Shown: positions 1 through 10,963, counted from the first letter of the stretch. The stretch is 64,000 bases of DNA from Aquincolibacterium sp041674705 (GCA_041674705.1 JBAYVF010000002.1:1-64000); one strand, 5' to 3'. The notes: a model not told the origin generated them from the letters alone. A program made the numbers and translations.

Positions 1-1
1 C

Positions 2-3000
2 CGTGAAATTGTGCGGCTTTATTTCAAGGATGCGGAGTTTACGCTTGAGGATGTCGCGGGAAAGTTGGCGGAAATTTCCGGCTACAAGATCAGGGCTGAA
101 AAGTTGAGGAGCTCTCTCCAATTATTCATGGCCGAAGAACGCATTCGGAGCGTTGAGAGTGAAAAATACAAGGTTACAGCGAAGTTTGGAACGCTTCGAG
201 ATATTCCGTGGCCGGATCTGCCGCATCCGGCGAAAAGCGCTCATTCCGAAGATAGATTTTCCGCTAAAAACGTTTCATTGCCTGAATCTCACCGCTCCGA
301 AATGCAGGGTGAAACAAGGGAAAAGCGTATTACGGGTTGGGGCGAAGCCGATATGGGGCTTATTCAGCAAGATCTTGAAACCTATGGATTGTCCTGGCTG
401 AAATTCAAAACGAATGTGGGCTTCTACGAAGAAAAAACTACGGGAAGAAAGCTGCCCATTCATTTACACAGAAGTACGGGTCTCAAGGTCATACAAAAAC
501 ACATTATCGATCCGAGCGTTACTTCGGAGGTGTTTCAAAGGACTTTGCGTGCCATACAAAAACTTATTCGTCTGAGAAAAGAGGGCGTTTTGCGCGGATC
601 GTTGATCGCGCGCGAGAACATTATCCCTACTTTCCTTTCCAGTAAACCTAAGCTTAGTGATTTCTACTTCGAGCTCGATATGCGACAGTTTGGTTACAAG
701 GAAGTTGAAGAGCTCGCAGCAGGTGAAAGAGACGCCAAGGGCTATGCCGAAAAAATGGCGGATGTTCTCACTGTTTTTTTTAATAACCAAGGTCTACTTC
801 ATGGGCATCCGAATGTGGGCAATGTGTTCTATAACCCGTCAACCCATAACTATGTTATTCGCGATTGGAGTTATTTGCGCGAGATCGAGACCGCCCGCCG
901 TCCGGAGGAAGAGGCTAAGGCTCGCTCCGAGATGCGGGAAGGAACACGAGAAGCAAATGCGACGATCGATTTCACGGAAAAACTTTGTGAAATTGATCTC
1001 GGTAAGTCCCGGAAGGCCATGATCCTTCCCGTGCATTTTGAAAACTATGAAAAAGAAAATGCGTTCCTGAAATTATTTGCGCAAAAGTTGTTAATGGCTC
1101 AGGAAGAGGCTTCTAATGAAGCGGAAAGGGATGTTCTCGGGCCCATTCCTATTTACATCGTTGTTGTCACTTCCGGCTCTGATAAAAAATTGCAACCTGT
1201 CATGCTTGTCACGATGCCATTGCCGGACAAGATCGGTCCTTATACGGATGGTTATGCGATGAATGCTCTATACGCGCCCGTTTCCATTCCTTCTGCGCAA
1301 TCTCTTGTTTCGGCGATCCATCGTAAATTCACTCGAGAGAAAAATGGTTTTTATGACGAAATGGCGGCAAAAGATGCACTTCCCGGATATTTGAAAAGAT
1401 TTCATTTTGGAAGTTGGGTTTTCGGGGCGGAAAGGCGCGTTAAAAATGTCTTTGAAATAAAACAGATGGAAGACAGCGCAGCACTTCCTTCCTGGCTCCG
1501 CGATGAGCTCGCAAACCGTGTTGCCGTTCTTTCGGACATCGTTCTTGAAAAATCCAGGGGAGACAAAGGGAATTTAAAAATCTTTTATCAGATTGCACGG
1601 CCTAATCGCGCCGAGATCCGAGCGACGATTCCGTCTGATCAAACGGCTGGCCTTATTTTAAAAAGGGAAGGACTTGATTATTCTCTCATTCAAAAAGGAC
1701 AGTTGGTCGGGCATGTGGATGGCTCTTTCGGTTTTGTCCAGACGGCGAGTCAATTGACAAGAGTTCTTAATAAGGTGGGTCTGGAGACGGTTTCCAAAGG
1801 AGAATTTCTTGATATTAAGGCCCGTCGCAAAACTACGGCTCGTCGAAAGAAGGCTTCTTACCTTAATTTTTTTGTGTCTGTCGCGGATCCCGTCAAACTC
1901 GAAGAATCTATTTCCAAAGCTTCCTTGTTCCAGCAAGGCCTCTCGGTGTCCGGCGCGCGGTCAGAACTCAGGGAAAGGCAGGTTTTTGAAAACGGAGATT
2001 TGACTACCGAAAAGACCGTTCGAGGGCGCGCAGTTTTTCTTTCAGAAGACCAGCACGATTTCCAGTGGGCCATGACTCCCGGAGGGGAAGAAGCGGCCGA
2101 AGCCGAGTATGCGGCCTGGTTCAAGATCGTCCATGATGGGATCAACGAACTTTTCCTTCCCGCTTTGGCGAGACATCTGAAAATTTATATCCAGAAAAAG
2201 CATGAGGATGTCCTGAAAGGCAGAGGCGCCTCCTCAAATCCCACACTAGAAACATCTCACATCATTGCGTTGGTCCTGGGGGCGGTCCAGGATGGAATTG
2301 CCCGGGGCGATCTTGAGAAAAAAATGGAAAAAGGATCTTCAGAAGAAAGTCTCTTTTTAAAGTATATGGAAGATATGGCGCGTATTCTCAGGGTTCAACG
2401 ACAGATCGTTGTTCGTTCGGGAGAACCGGAGGAAGCGGAAAAAATCATCAAACGGCAGTTCAGTATTGCCTTGGAACTTGTGCAGGAGAATATCGCGAAG
2501 AAAGATGAAGCGATGGATAGCCATCATCGGCGGTTGGCGCTTTTCCTGCTCGCGGAGCGTGAATTGGCAAAAAACGAAAAGATCCTCCAGCAGTGGCGGG
2601 AGGAGGGGGTGCCACTTGACGAGGAATATCGAGAGGATCTCGAAGAAAAAAACAAACATTTTAAAAAGATTCTTGAGGCAAAGGACGAGGTCTTGCAGGC
2701 AGAGGAGCGCTTCAACATACAAAAAATGCTTTTGCAGAGTTTAGAAACTGATTTGAAGCTGGGGATCGAATCCAAGTTGTACTCGAGCATGAAAAACGGA
2801 GATATCCTTTCGTTTGTTATTTACAACAACGCTCTCAAAACCTTCTTGCAGCGACTCAAGGGCTTTGATATTAAGAAAAAAGCCACTGAACACGACTTAA
2901 AGGCCAGGGAGTATGCTTCAAGGGTGGCGGAGCATGCTTTAAAGCCTGATGAGACGGCCTTGAAAATTGCGTTGAAGGCTATGCAAGAGGCCGAACAAGC

Positions 3001-6000
3001 TTTGAAAGTGGCGGAGCATGGCTATCAGAGTAATTATGATAGCGGGATGCTCTATCACGATTTGTCAATGGCGTTGGTTGAGCGTTTGGAGCAGGAAATG
3101 TTGGAAGGGACGACATCACAAGAAAAAAAAGTTTCCGTGATTTCAGACGGAACTCAACGAATCCTTTTTGTGAGGCGACCGATCTCGGCCAATGAGATCC
3201 TCCGGGAGTTTGACCGGTATGGGGCCGATCTTGTGGGAATTGTGGCGACGCAGAGTAGCGCTAGCGCACACTGGGCCATTGTTGTTCGCGGGATGAATTT
3301 TGCACCTCCGATCTTGTTTCTTTCCGAGATGAAAAATAAAGCTAAGTTAGATAAAGTTCAGCTCAATGAGGACGTTCTTCTTACGCCTGGCGAGCAGAAC
3401 GCCGGCCAGGGTGTTTTGAAAACGAACCCGTCAGGGGAGGATCTTGAAAAAGCCCTTCGGTCTCGTAAGGAAGAGGAACTCTTAGCTCGTGGAGAGTTCA
3501 AAATCAGTCAGTTCCCGTTGGGTGTGGATGTAGGGGTTAACTTGAGTACGCATGACATCGGGGACCCGCGGGCGAGCGGAGCCAATCATTCGGGGCTTGC
3601 GCGTACGGATTTTTTGGACACCGAAACAAAAAACGAGATCGGGCATGTCGGCGAATCGATCGGGTCGGGTGAATTTAAATTTTCCGAGTGGTTGCAGGTT
3701 TTGGAAAAGCTGAATTTTGATGACATGAGAAACAAAAAAGAAGTGGACGCTCTCATGAATAATTTCGTCGATGTTCTTTCCACGAAAAGCGTGGAACGTA
3801 TCCGAACGCTCTTGGGACATTTGCGCGCGGTGTATGGAAGATTTCTCCGAGATCCTTTTTTTGAGGACGGAGGGGTAGTCCCATTTCGAACTCTCGACCT
3901 TCAGGGTGATAGCAAAAACAAGGAGCTTCTGGATTCTCTCAAGCGTCTTCATGCCCAATATCCCCAGGCGGGAGTCATCCGGTTTTCGCCGGAGGAGCTT
4001 AAGAAGGATGTCGAAAATAAAGAGATCACAGGATTCAAATTTTATCAAAATTCAAAATTAGGGAAGTTCTTTCTCATTTGGCAGGTTACGGCTCTTCTTA
4101 TCGAATACGCTCACTATCTGGACTCCACAAAGCAAAAAGATCCGGTGAAGCTCGGCATTCTTTTTCCAATGGTGTCTTCTCCCGAACAGTTGGAATTCCT
4201 TCAACGGGAAATACTGCCTATGGCTCAAAAGTTGGCGGTTCTTAATTTTCCGCGGAATGAGGATTGGAACATTATGTCTTTCCGCGAAGTTCAGGCAAAA
4301 ATTCAAAAAGCTTCCGACCAAGTTTCCTATGGGATGATGGTTGAGGTGATGGAGATTTTAAAAAGCGAGTCCTTAATGGATTCTGTGATACGAAACCCTT
4401 TTGTCGAGTTCTACGATGTTGGAACTAATGATCTCGAGAAGGAGCTTTGGGAGAGCATCGCTGAGGGCCCGGTTGACCGAGATTTGCGAGAGTCCCAGGA
4501 GCTCTTCGGGAGATTGATGCCCGATCTTGTTCTGGGGCTCGACAAGTTTGCGACAAAATTGACTACCTACAATAAAGAGGCGAGTGGAGATCCTGTTCGG
4601 AAACAAAAACGGATGTGTATTTGTGGGCAGATGGGAGGAAATCAGAAATTTCTGGCTTTGGTAGAGCGCTGGCGTCGTTTGAACGTTCCGATTTCTGTTA
4701 GCGTTAGCGCGGGAGATGTTAGGCAGGTGCGCCATACGTTGCTACGTTATTCACGCGTGCCGCAGTCTTCACTGAATGAGATTTTTAAAAATCCAAACTA
4801 TATCGATCGCCGGGCTGGGAAAATAGCAAAACAGCAGATGTTGATCTCAAAAAAATTCATCAAATTAGCCGAGGCATGGCAGGAACGCTATGCGCGACTT
4901 GGCTATTACCATGGTTTTTACAGGGATTCCATGGATCCCGTGATGGGGATTGGAAGTTTCCAGGACGTTCTGGCCATGAGGGATATCTTCAAGCTTTTCG
5001 AAGAAAGGCAGGTTGATTTTCCTGGGGCAGACGACGCAATAGAAAATGATGATATGACACAGGAAGAATTTGAAAAGTTTCTAAATCGCGAAAAGGAAAA
5101 AGGAGAATTTTTTGACGAATATGTTTGTAAAGCCTTGTTGAGCTCCTTTGATTTTCTTAAAAACGTGAGGGAGATTTATCGGGAAATGCAAATCAAGGAC
5201 CCTCAGAAGTTCAAGGAGCCGTTCAACCTATATACCGGAAACTTGAACGATTTTCTTGAGGCCTATGAAGGGAAATTTGGCAAGCAGGATTGGTTGGCCA
5301 GGACGGACCCCCAACAGCGACAGGATCAATTTTTTCGTCGTTATTATACTATGGCGAACAACGTTTACACCGCGTTAACCGGGATCATTCATGAAAAATA
5401 CGAGGATCTGTTTGGAACTCGTTACGAGGATCTCGGTCTCGTGGAAGAAATCCATTCCGGGGAAAAAGAGGAAGCGATTCCTTTGCACGTCCAGCTTCGA
5501 AGCGGCATGTTCTTTAAACGCGAAATGGGGTTCATTTACAGACGAGTGAAAGAGCTCTATATCCCTCAAAACTATGAGCAAATAGCTTTTGAGCGCTTTT
5601 CTAAAAAGCCTGGTCTTATGCTGGAGATTTTTAGACAGGCGAGAGTTGATGCCACTGAAGAAGTTCGCATCAGTTACTCTCTCCAGAAGATCCTGCGTCG
5701 GGCCATCCGGGCGGTTGGATCTGTTCCTTCCGGAGAGGACGAGGCGCTTTTTGAAAAATCGATTAAGGAATTTTTCGCTTTCAATCATGATATTTCCTAT
5801 CCCCTTTGGCGCATGCACCGCTTCGGATTTTTTTCAAAATTTCTTCCCGATTATGACGCGATGCCTAATTATTTTCCCGGGGACGGTCGCCGGACTCCGG
5901 TCCATATTCAGACGCTCAACTCTATGGAATTTTTGGAAAAGCTTTTTAGCGTAAAAGATTTCGCGTTCTTGCGAGCGGGATTGGTGTTCCAGAAGTTAAA

Positions 6001-9000
6001 AACAAATCCAGAGGCTTTAACGACGCTCCGCCTCAGTCTTTTGACGCTGGGGATCGTTCGGGCCAAATTGCGCTTGAAGCCCGGGGACGTTCCGGCGCCT
6101 GCAGACATAAAAAAGATTGTTTCCGAGGTGCTTGCGAAGTTCGGTATACCCGAGCAGTCCCTCCAGGTCGAGCTTATTGTCTGGTTGATCGAGAAAGAGC
6201 GGACTCTGAGCAGAAATGATCTTTCCGCTCCGGAAAAGATCCAGATAGCCCTTGAAGCCATCTTTTTAGATGAAGGAAAGGATGTTTCCGAAGAGAAGTG
6301 GGACATGCTCTATCTCCTCACCTTTGCGATGAGGGCGGGTCGGGCCGAGCACGAAAAACTCGTCATGTTGAAGCGTGAAGGACCGGATTCTTCATTGGCC
6401 AATTGCGACAAACTTTATCTTGCAGGCAGCGTTCTGATCAAGTTCTCGATTCCGCCGCAAGATTTTGAAGGACTTGTAAAAATAACACAACGTTTGGTGC
6501 GTGAAGGATCGCAGGAGAGCGATCAGCAAGGCCTTCTGCCAGCACTTACCGGAGAAAAAGTGGATCTGGAACAGGAAATATCGGAAGCGTGGGCCGATTT
6601 TTCGAGGATGGAGGCTGACATTTTAATTCAGCACGAGAAAAACGAGATCCTTCCCGCTAAATACAAAGAAGCAATTCACCGTGAAATAATCGCCATGGTG
6701 CATAGCCGAGCCGCGTTCAAGGCAATGTTCCGGAAATATGAAAAAATGGTCACGCGCTATTACTGGAAGGGGCTCGATCCCGCGACGTTGATCCAACAGC
6801 TAATTTGTTGCGTCTCACTGGAGGTGCTTCAGAGGAAGAAGAACCACACGCCAATCGTTCTTTTTGAAGCATTGCCACAGCATTACACGAATGCTTTTGA
6901 AATCGTGTTTGGACGGGTTTCCGAGGATCCAGGATTGCTCGCCATTTATTCCTACATTCTCTACAAACATAATTTTTCGATCGAGACCGTGAATATTCAA
7001 AGAGAAAATGGCCGCGAGGGAAAATTTATCGTTCGGTTTATGGGAAGTTTTCCGCGTGAGGAACAGGATCTTAAGGCGGTTATGGCTACGATGCGGAAAG
7101 ATCTTGCGGATTTTCTCGGCGGCAAAGGAGACGAAAAGAAAGGCCTCCTTGGCTTGTTTGAAAAAATAGTGCGTTTTATTTATCGTTGGACGGGGCCCAC
7201 GTGGGGATTGCCGCTCTTTGCCGCAAACCAGAGAAATAATCCGCTCTTTTTCAGAAATATCTTCAACCGTTATGGCGATCTGATTGTTCAACGGAGTACG
7301 GCAGTTGTTCCGGCTCTGGGCGCGGAGATTGATTTCTTTGAAGAGGGGGAGGGGAGGAGAAGGTCCTATGACACTTTGGTGATTAGCACCGAAGATCGGC
7401 GGGGGCTTACGGCGCTTGTAACGAACTATCTTTCCTTGATTCGCGGGCTGAGTATTCTAGATTTTTCTTTCGAGGATACCATGGGAGAAAAAGCCAAAAT
7501 GATCGTTCATTTGAGCTATCCCCAAAAAGAAATATGGCTGGCGAGGGCCATTTCCTGGATAGTTAGGAGGCTTTTTTTCTGGCGAGTCGGTGGAAACAAT
7601 TCAAAATATCTCCTTTCGGGAAAAGAAAAAACACAGATCAAGGAAAAATTGAAGGAGATGCTAGATGGTTTCGAAGTGGCCATCCACCGTGGGCACATTC
7701 TTAACACCTATGACCTCAAGATTAATGCTTCCGGAACGGTGAGTCGGGAGCCTTTTGTGGAAAAAGCGCCTGAAGCTTCACCTGAACCAAGTCCCAGTCG
7801 TGGCAAAGAGCCGGTTGTTGAAGAAAAGCCGAAAGAAAATAAGGCTCCTGAAAGCTCTGTGGTCGAAACAGACGATATGCTTGCTCGCTCGTATACGGTT
7901 CAAGGGAGTCATGGACTCCATTCGCTACCTGCCTCGAAGCTTGCTGGATTCGCTCACGCGCAGACTTTTCTCAGCACACTGATTGTTGAGCAGAATGGTG
8001 CTCAAACGAACATGAAGTCGATCGTCAGCCTTTTGGAGCTGGAGGGATTAATGGGGGAGCATGTTGTGATCAGGATTACACCCAAACCAGAGGCCACGCC
8101 GGAACAAATTCAGGGGGTTTGGACCTGGCTGGAAAACTTTAAGGATTATCAAGATGATCGTTTTTTCTTTTCAAAGGATCAACGTTCGGAGATGCGAAAG
8201 GAAGATTCGCTGCAGGTGAAGTCTCCTTTGGAGAAGGTCCTTGAAGATGCAGAGGTCGATTCCTACATTGAAGGTCTCAGGGCGAAGGAAAATCTTGAGG
8301 CGGAGATGCGGGGGACGCACGTTTTTAAGGAGCTAACGGCTTACTGGGAATCTTTGCGGAAAAATCCAACGCCGCGAACACTCGACAACATGATGATAGC
8401 GTATCGCGATCTGGCGGAAAGATATGGAGGCGATCAGAGTTATGCGTCCGATAGCCCTGAAGCGCTTATCAAGAGTCCCCAAAAATGGAATGATATCTTC
8501 AATAACAAAATCACCGCGGTTCAGGCCTTCAGTCAGTTGTGGGCGGATGAGGCAAACCAGGCAGAGCTCAGGAGCGAGGCGGAAGAATCTTTTCGCAAGA
8601 CGGTGGTTGCCGAGGGCCGCGATATGCTTCTCCTTTGGCGGTTGCGGCAGCTTGTGAATGATCCGAAAACGGTTCAGGACATCCGTGACGCCTTTCAGCG
8701 CACCCTCCGGTCAGAGGGAAGGACAGAGGAGGTCAAAAAAGACGGTTTGGAAAAGGCGAGGGAGAGGTATAAAAGAGTTTTGGTGGTGGATGATGAGGCG
8801 TCGTTGGCGCTTTTGATGAAACGCGTCCTGATGTCGCTGGGGTTGGGGTCCCAAGCGATGGACGTGGTCCATAGCGGGGAGGAGGCGCTTTCGAAGTTAC
8901 TGACAGGAAAATATGATCTTGTGGTGACCGATGTCAATTTGAATGAAAATGGAAAAGTGGGGAAAGATGGGGATGCTGTTCTGCTGGAGGCCGCCGCCCT

Positions 9001-10825
9001 GGGCATTACCGGATTCCACGCCATTTTCGTAAGTGGTCGTGATGCGGAAAGAGTGATGGGCCGGGGAGAGGAATTCAAAAAAGCAAACATCCCACATCGG
9101 GTTCTAGGGAAACCTTACAGGCTTCAGCAACTCGAGGACGCCATCCGTGAGCTTGCCGCGACAGAATCTTTTTCTTCCGAGCAAGAGACGTCGAAGATCG
9201 CCCAAAAGCTTGGCGTTAACGATGCGGTTGATGGGCAGACCCTCCAGGGATTGTCTCTCAGCCAATTCGCGCAACAAAAGCAGTTATTTGCCGGGGCGCC
9301 TCGTCCCAACGAATTTAATATCTGGCTCGATTATTCTTGGAAAACCCAAGCCACGTCTCTGTGGGACATGTATCTTCGCGAATTCCATTACGGACGAACC
9401 GGAAATTTTAAAAAATTTGTTGGCGAGCAGGCTCAGTGGAGAGAATCCAAGGGTCAGCTTCGGGGAGGGCTGGAAGAAGTGAATACCCGTTTGAAAGATC
9501 CCGGCCAACACGAGTCTCTTTTGAAATGGGCGATCCTGGTCAGTTTAGAAAAGGAATATGAGGAGACCGTCGAACGCAATCGAAGGGCTTCGCTCCTTTT
9601 TGGAAATTCCCAATGGAATGTTAGTGGTATGGATCTTGGGGATTTTCCCTTCATTCCGGTCCGGTGGTATCTCGGCGATCGGTATGAGATCCAAGAGGCG
9701 GAACTCGGACAGATCCTGGGCGGACGATTCGGGGAGCTGGGCTCCCGTTTTTATGAATTGGCGGATGCCGGACTTTTGAAATCCTTACGTGAGGTCGCAG
9801 TCCTTGAAGCAGAGGGTAAGATCACCGTGAAGGGGCCGGATGAACAGAAAACATCCCCGAAGGCTCCGGAGCATGCTGGCCAACTTGAACTCCCGCTTTT
9901 TCCTCGCTCGGAGAGCCGCATTATGGCGAACCGCACTGAGAGGGACCGCGTTACGGCCCCCGTACGTGCCGAAGTGCGTCTTGCAGGGACCGAGGCATAT
10001 AAAGCATCTTTGGAGAATACCACATCATCTTCCTTGGCACTTCCGGTTCAGCCGGAGACGCAGGCAGTAATTCATTGGGTCACAGAGCGGAGCGGCGGAG
10101 TCTATTCACAGGAGGAGGTCGCTTCTTTGGTGCCTGGATCGACTCCGGATCAGATCCGTGTCTGGATTGCGAATCAACTGTTGGAGGCCTTCCGCGCACA
10201 ACGGAGCGCAAAAGGCGAGATCAACAATCCGGCCTTGCAGAAAGTTATTGAATCTTTAGAACGTTACAAAGTTACGGGTGAGAAAGATCCCACTCTTGAA
10301 TCGCGGGAGGTCCATGTGGCACTTCCGCTGCTTTCACAGGCAAAGCTTGAGGCTTTGGCGGAGTTCGCCCCCGTCCTTCTGGCTTTTGCCGTGTCGCTTA
10401 ATGCAAGGCTTTTTTTGAATGTTCAAGGGGCAGCTCCCAAAGGGCTTGAGCAGAATTTCCTCGATAGAGCCAAACGCAATGGCATTACGGTGGCTCAAGG
10501 ACAGTTCCGTATTTTTGGTGTCTCAGGTTCGGAGGGGAATTTATTCAAGTCTCTTGGCGAGCCCGGAGTTCGAGAAGATGTTCTGCTTGCCGGGGAAGAG
10601 AAGTCGCTTCCTGAAAACAAGCGGGCAACTCTATGGTATAACAGCCCGAAAGCTCAGGAAGATATGGAAAGCCTTGCGTCCGAGATCGCAGAAGCTCTCT
10701 ACGCGGCGCTGGACCAAAAGGTTTCGAAGGGTTCGCGACGGAATATCTCTGAGCACTACCAGGAGCTCTCAGTCGCCATTGGGAACGCGATCCAGGCTTC
10801 GCTCAAGATACTCGTTTCAGCTTAA
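2..10825 (+). CDS. Giant multidomain phosphotransfer protein (kinase-like, PtsI-like, GlnD-like/ACT, HPr-like, receiver), 5' partial
   Basis: The frame is open to the left edge, so the N-terminus is missing; residues below count from the GTG at 11 (3604 aa). Domains in order: a kinase-like fold near 110-300 with a catalytic-loop-like LHGHPNVGN and a DWS; an uncharacterised stretch; an enzyme I (PEP-utilising) swivel domain with a conserved active-site-like His1087 in SAHWAI; its TIM barrel about 1165-1590 (GLARTDFL, FRTLDLQGD, GTNDLEKE, CICGQMGGN); a GlnD-like helical/HD region about 1830-2270; two ACT-like domains about 2278-2344 and 2455-2505; an HPr-like domain about 2625-2694 with GLHSLPAS (His2637) and NMKSI; and a complete receiver domain about 2919-3047 (VVDDE, Asp2974, FVSG, LGKPY). 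The C-terminal 550 residues are not recognised. Short RSEMR/RSELR-type motifs sit between modules. Family knowledge suggests a PTS-Ntr-like regulatory relay in one chain; activity is inference. No signal peptide is visible in the part present. Confidence 0.85.
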   Translation, partial: REIVRLYFKDAEFTLEDVAGKLAEISGYKIRAEKLRSSLQLFMAEERIRSVESEKYKVTAKFGTLRDIPWPDLPHPAKSAHSEDRFSAKNVSLPESHRSEMQGETREKRITGWGEADMGLIQQDLETYGLSWLKFKTNVGFYEEKTTGRKLPIHLHRSTGLKVIQKHIIDPSVTSEVFQRTLRAIQKLIRLRKEGVLRGSLIARENIIPTFLSSKPKLSDFYFELDMRQFGYKEVEELAAGERDAKGYAEKMADVLTVFFNNQGLLHGHPNVGNVFYNPSTHNYVIRDWSYLREIETARRPEEEAKARSEMREGTREANATIDFTEKLCEIDLGKSRKAMILPVHFENYEKENAFLKLFAQKLLMAQEEASNEAERDVLGPIPIYIVVVTSGSDKKLQPVMLVTMPLPDKIGPYTDGYAMNALYAPVSIPSAQSLVSAIHRKFTREKNGFYDEMAAKDALPGYLKRFHFGSWVFGAERRVKNVFEIKQMEDSAALPSWLRDELANRVAVLSDIVLEKSRGDKGNLKIFYQIARPNRAEIRATIPSDQTAGLILKREGLDYSLIQKGQLVGHVDGSFGFVQTASQLTRVLNKVGLETVSKGEFLDIKARRKTTARRKKASYLNFFVSVADPVKLEESISKASLFQQGLSVSGARSELRERQVFENGDLTTEKTVRGRAVFLSEDQHDFQWAMTPGGEEAAEAEYAAWFKIVHDGINELFLPALARHLKIYIQKKHEDVLKGRGASSNPTLETSHIIALVLGAVQDGIARGDLEKKMEKGSSEESLFLKYMEDMARILRVQRQIVVRSGEPEEAEKIIKRQFSIALELVQENIAKKDEAMDSHHRRLALFLLAERELAKNEKILQQWREEGVPLDEEYREDLEEKNKHFKKILEAKDEVLQAEERFNIQKMLLQSLETDLKLGIESKLYSSMKNGDILSFVIYNNALKTFLQRLKGFDIKKKATEHDLKAREYASRVAEHALKPDETALKIALKAMQEAEQALKVAEHGYQSNYDSGMLYHDLSMALVERLEQEMLEGTTSQEKKVSVISDGTQRILFVRRPISANEILREFDRYGADLVGIVATQSSASAHWAIVVRGMNFAPPILFLSEMKNKAKLDKVQLNEDVLLTPGEQNAGQGVLKTNPSGEDLEKALRSRKEEELLARGEFKISQFPLGVDVGVNLSTHDIGDPRASGANHSGLARTDFLDTETKNEIGHVGESIGSGEFKFSEWLQVLEKLNFDDMRNKKEVDALMNNFVDVLSTKSVERIRTLLGHLRAVYGRFLRDPFFEDGGVVPFRTLDLQGDSKNKELLDSLKRLHAQYPQAGVIRFSPEELKKDVENKEITGFKFYQNSKLGKFFLIWQVTALLIEYAHYLDSTKQKDPVKLGILFPMVSSPEQLEFLQREILPMAQKLAVLNFPRNEDWNIMSFREVQAKIQKASDQVSYGMMVEVMEILKSESLMDSVIRNPFVEFYDVGTNDLEKELWESIAEGPVDRDLRESQELFGRLMPDLVLGLDKFATKLTTYNKEASGDPVRKQKRMCICGQMGGNQKFLALVERWRRLNVPISVSVSAGDVRQVRHTLLRYSRVPQSSLNEIFKNPNYIDRRAGKIAKQQMLISKKFIKLAEAWQERYARLGYYHGFYRDSMDPVMGIGSFQDVLAMRDIFKLFEERQVDFPGADDAIENDDMTQEEFEKFLNREKEKGEFFDEYVCKALLSSFDFLKNVREIYREMQIKDPQKFKEPFNLYTGNLNDFLEAYEGKFGKQDWLARTDPQQRQDQFFRRYYTMANNVYTALTGIIHEKYEDLFGTRYEDLGLVEEIHSGEKEEAIPLHVQLRSGMFFKREMGFIYRRVKELYIPQNYEQIAFERFSKKPGLMLEIFRQARVDATEEVRISYSLQKILRRAIRAVGSVPSGEDEALFEKSIKEFFAFNHDISYPLWRMHRFGFFSKFLPDYDAMPNYFPGDGRRTPVHIQTLNSMEFLEKLFSVKDFAFLRAGLVFQKLKTNPEALTTLRLSLLTLGIVRAKLRLKPGDVPAPADIKKIVSEVLAKFGIPEQSLQVELIVWLIEKERTLSRNDLSAPEKIQIALEAIFLDEGKDVSEEKWDMLYLLTFAMRAGRAEHEKLVMLKREGPDSSLANCDKLYLAGSVLIKFSIPPQDFEGLVKITQRLVREGSQESDQQGLLPALTGEKVDLEQEISEAWADFSRMEADILIQHEKNEILPAKYKEAIHREIIAMVHSRAAFKAMFRKYEKMVTRYYWKGLDPATLIQQLICCVSLEVLQRKKNHTPIVLFEALPQHYTNAFEIVFGRVSEDPGLLAIYSYILYKHNFSIETVNIQRENGREGKFIVRFMGSFPREEQDLKAVMATMRKDLADFLGGKGDEKKGLLGLFEKIVRFIYRWTGPTWGLPLFAANQRNNPLFFRNIFNRYGDLIVQRSTAVVPALGAEIDFFEEGEGRRRSYDTLVISTEDRRGLTALVTNYLSLIRGLSILDFSFEDTMGEKAKMIVHLSYPQKEIWLARAISWIVRRLFFWRVGGNNSKYLLSGKEKTQIKEKLKEMLDGFEVAIHRGHILNTYDLKINASGTVSREPFVEKAPEASPEPSPSRGKEPVVEEKPKENKAPESSVVETDDMLARSYTVQGSHGLHSLPASKLAGFAHAQTFLSTLIVEQNGAQTNMKSIVSLLELEGLMGEHVVIRITPKPEATPEQIQGVWTWLENFKDYQDDRFFFSKDQRSEMRKEDSLQVKSPLEKVLEDAEVDSYIEGLRAKENLEAEMRGTHVFKELTAYWESLRKNPTPRTLDNMMIAYRDLAERYGGDQSYASDSPEALIKSPQKWNDIFNNKITAVQAFSQLWADEANQAELRSEAEESFRKTVVAEGRDMLLLWRLRQLVNDPKTVQDIRDAFQRTLRSEGRTEEVKKDGLEKARERYKRVLVVDDEASLALLMKRVLMSLGLGSQAMDVVHSGEEALSKLLTGKYDLVVTDVNLNENGKVGKDGDAVLLEAAALGITGFHAIFVSGRDAERVMGRGEEFKKANIPHRVLGKPYRLQQLEDAIRELAATESFSSEQETSKIAQKLGVNDAVDGQTLQGLSLSQFAQQKQLFAGAPRPNEFNIWLDYSWKTQATSLWDMYLREFHYGRTGNFKKFVGEQAQWRESKGQLRGGLEEVNTRLKDPGQHESLLKWAILVSLEKEYEETVERNRRASLLFGNSQWNVSGMDLGDFPFIPVRWYLGDRYEIQEAELGQILGGRFGELGSRFYELADAGLLKSLREVAVLEAEGKITVKGPDEQKTSPKAPEHAGQLELPLFPRSESRIMANRTERDRVTAPVRAEVRLAGTEAYKASLENTTSSSLALPVQPETQAVIHWVTERSGGVYSQEEVASLVPGSTPDQIRVWIANQLLEAFRAQRSAKGEINNPALQKVIESLERYKVTGEKDPTLESREVHVALPLLSQAKLEALAEFAPVLLAFAVSLNARLFLNVQGAAPKGLEQNFLDRAKRNGITVAQGQFRIFGVSGSEGNLFKSLGEPGVREDVLLAGEEKSLPENKRATLWYNSPKAQEDMESLASEIAEALYAALDQKVSKGSRRNISEHYQELSVAIGNAIQASLKILVSA

Positions 10826-10830
10826 TCCTC

Positions 10831-10858
10831 TTGGATTTTTTTCGAAAAACAGTATAAT
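10831..10858 (+). promoter_or_regulatory. Promoter of tRNA-Glu
   Basis: A TTGGAT box at 10831-10836 and a perfect TATAAT at 10853-10858 are 16 bases apart. The TATAAT ends 21 bases before the tRNA, which suits a short leader. Confidence 0.6.
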
Positions 10859-10879
10859 CCTGCCTCCACTGACTTTCAC

Positions 10880-10957
10880 GTCCCCATCGTCTAGGTTGGC
10901 CTAGGACACCAGGTTTTCATCCTGGTAACAGGGGTTCAAATCCCCTTGGGGACGCCA
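10880..10957 (+). tRNA. tRNA-Glu (TTC), CCA encoded
   Basis: The acceptor arms GTCCCCA (10880-10886) and TGGGGAC (10947-10953) pair fully, followed by G and an encoded CCA. The anticodon stem CCAGG/CCTGG encloses the loop TTTTCAT with anticodon TTC. The T arm has GGTTCAAAT. The gene stands alone downstream of its own promoter. Its 3' end is a plausible integration target for the island that follows. Confidence 0.95.
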
Positions 10958-10963
10958 TTCATT

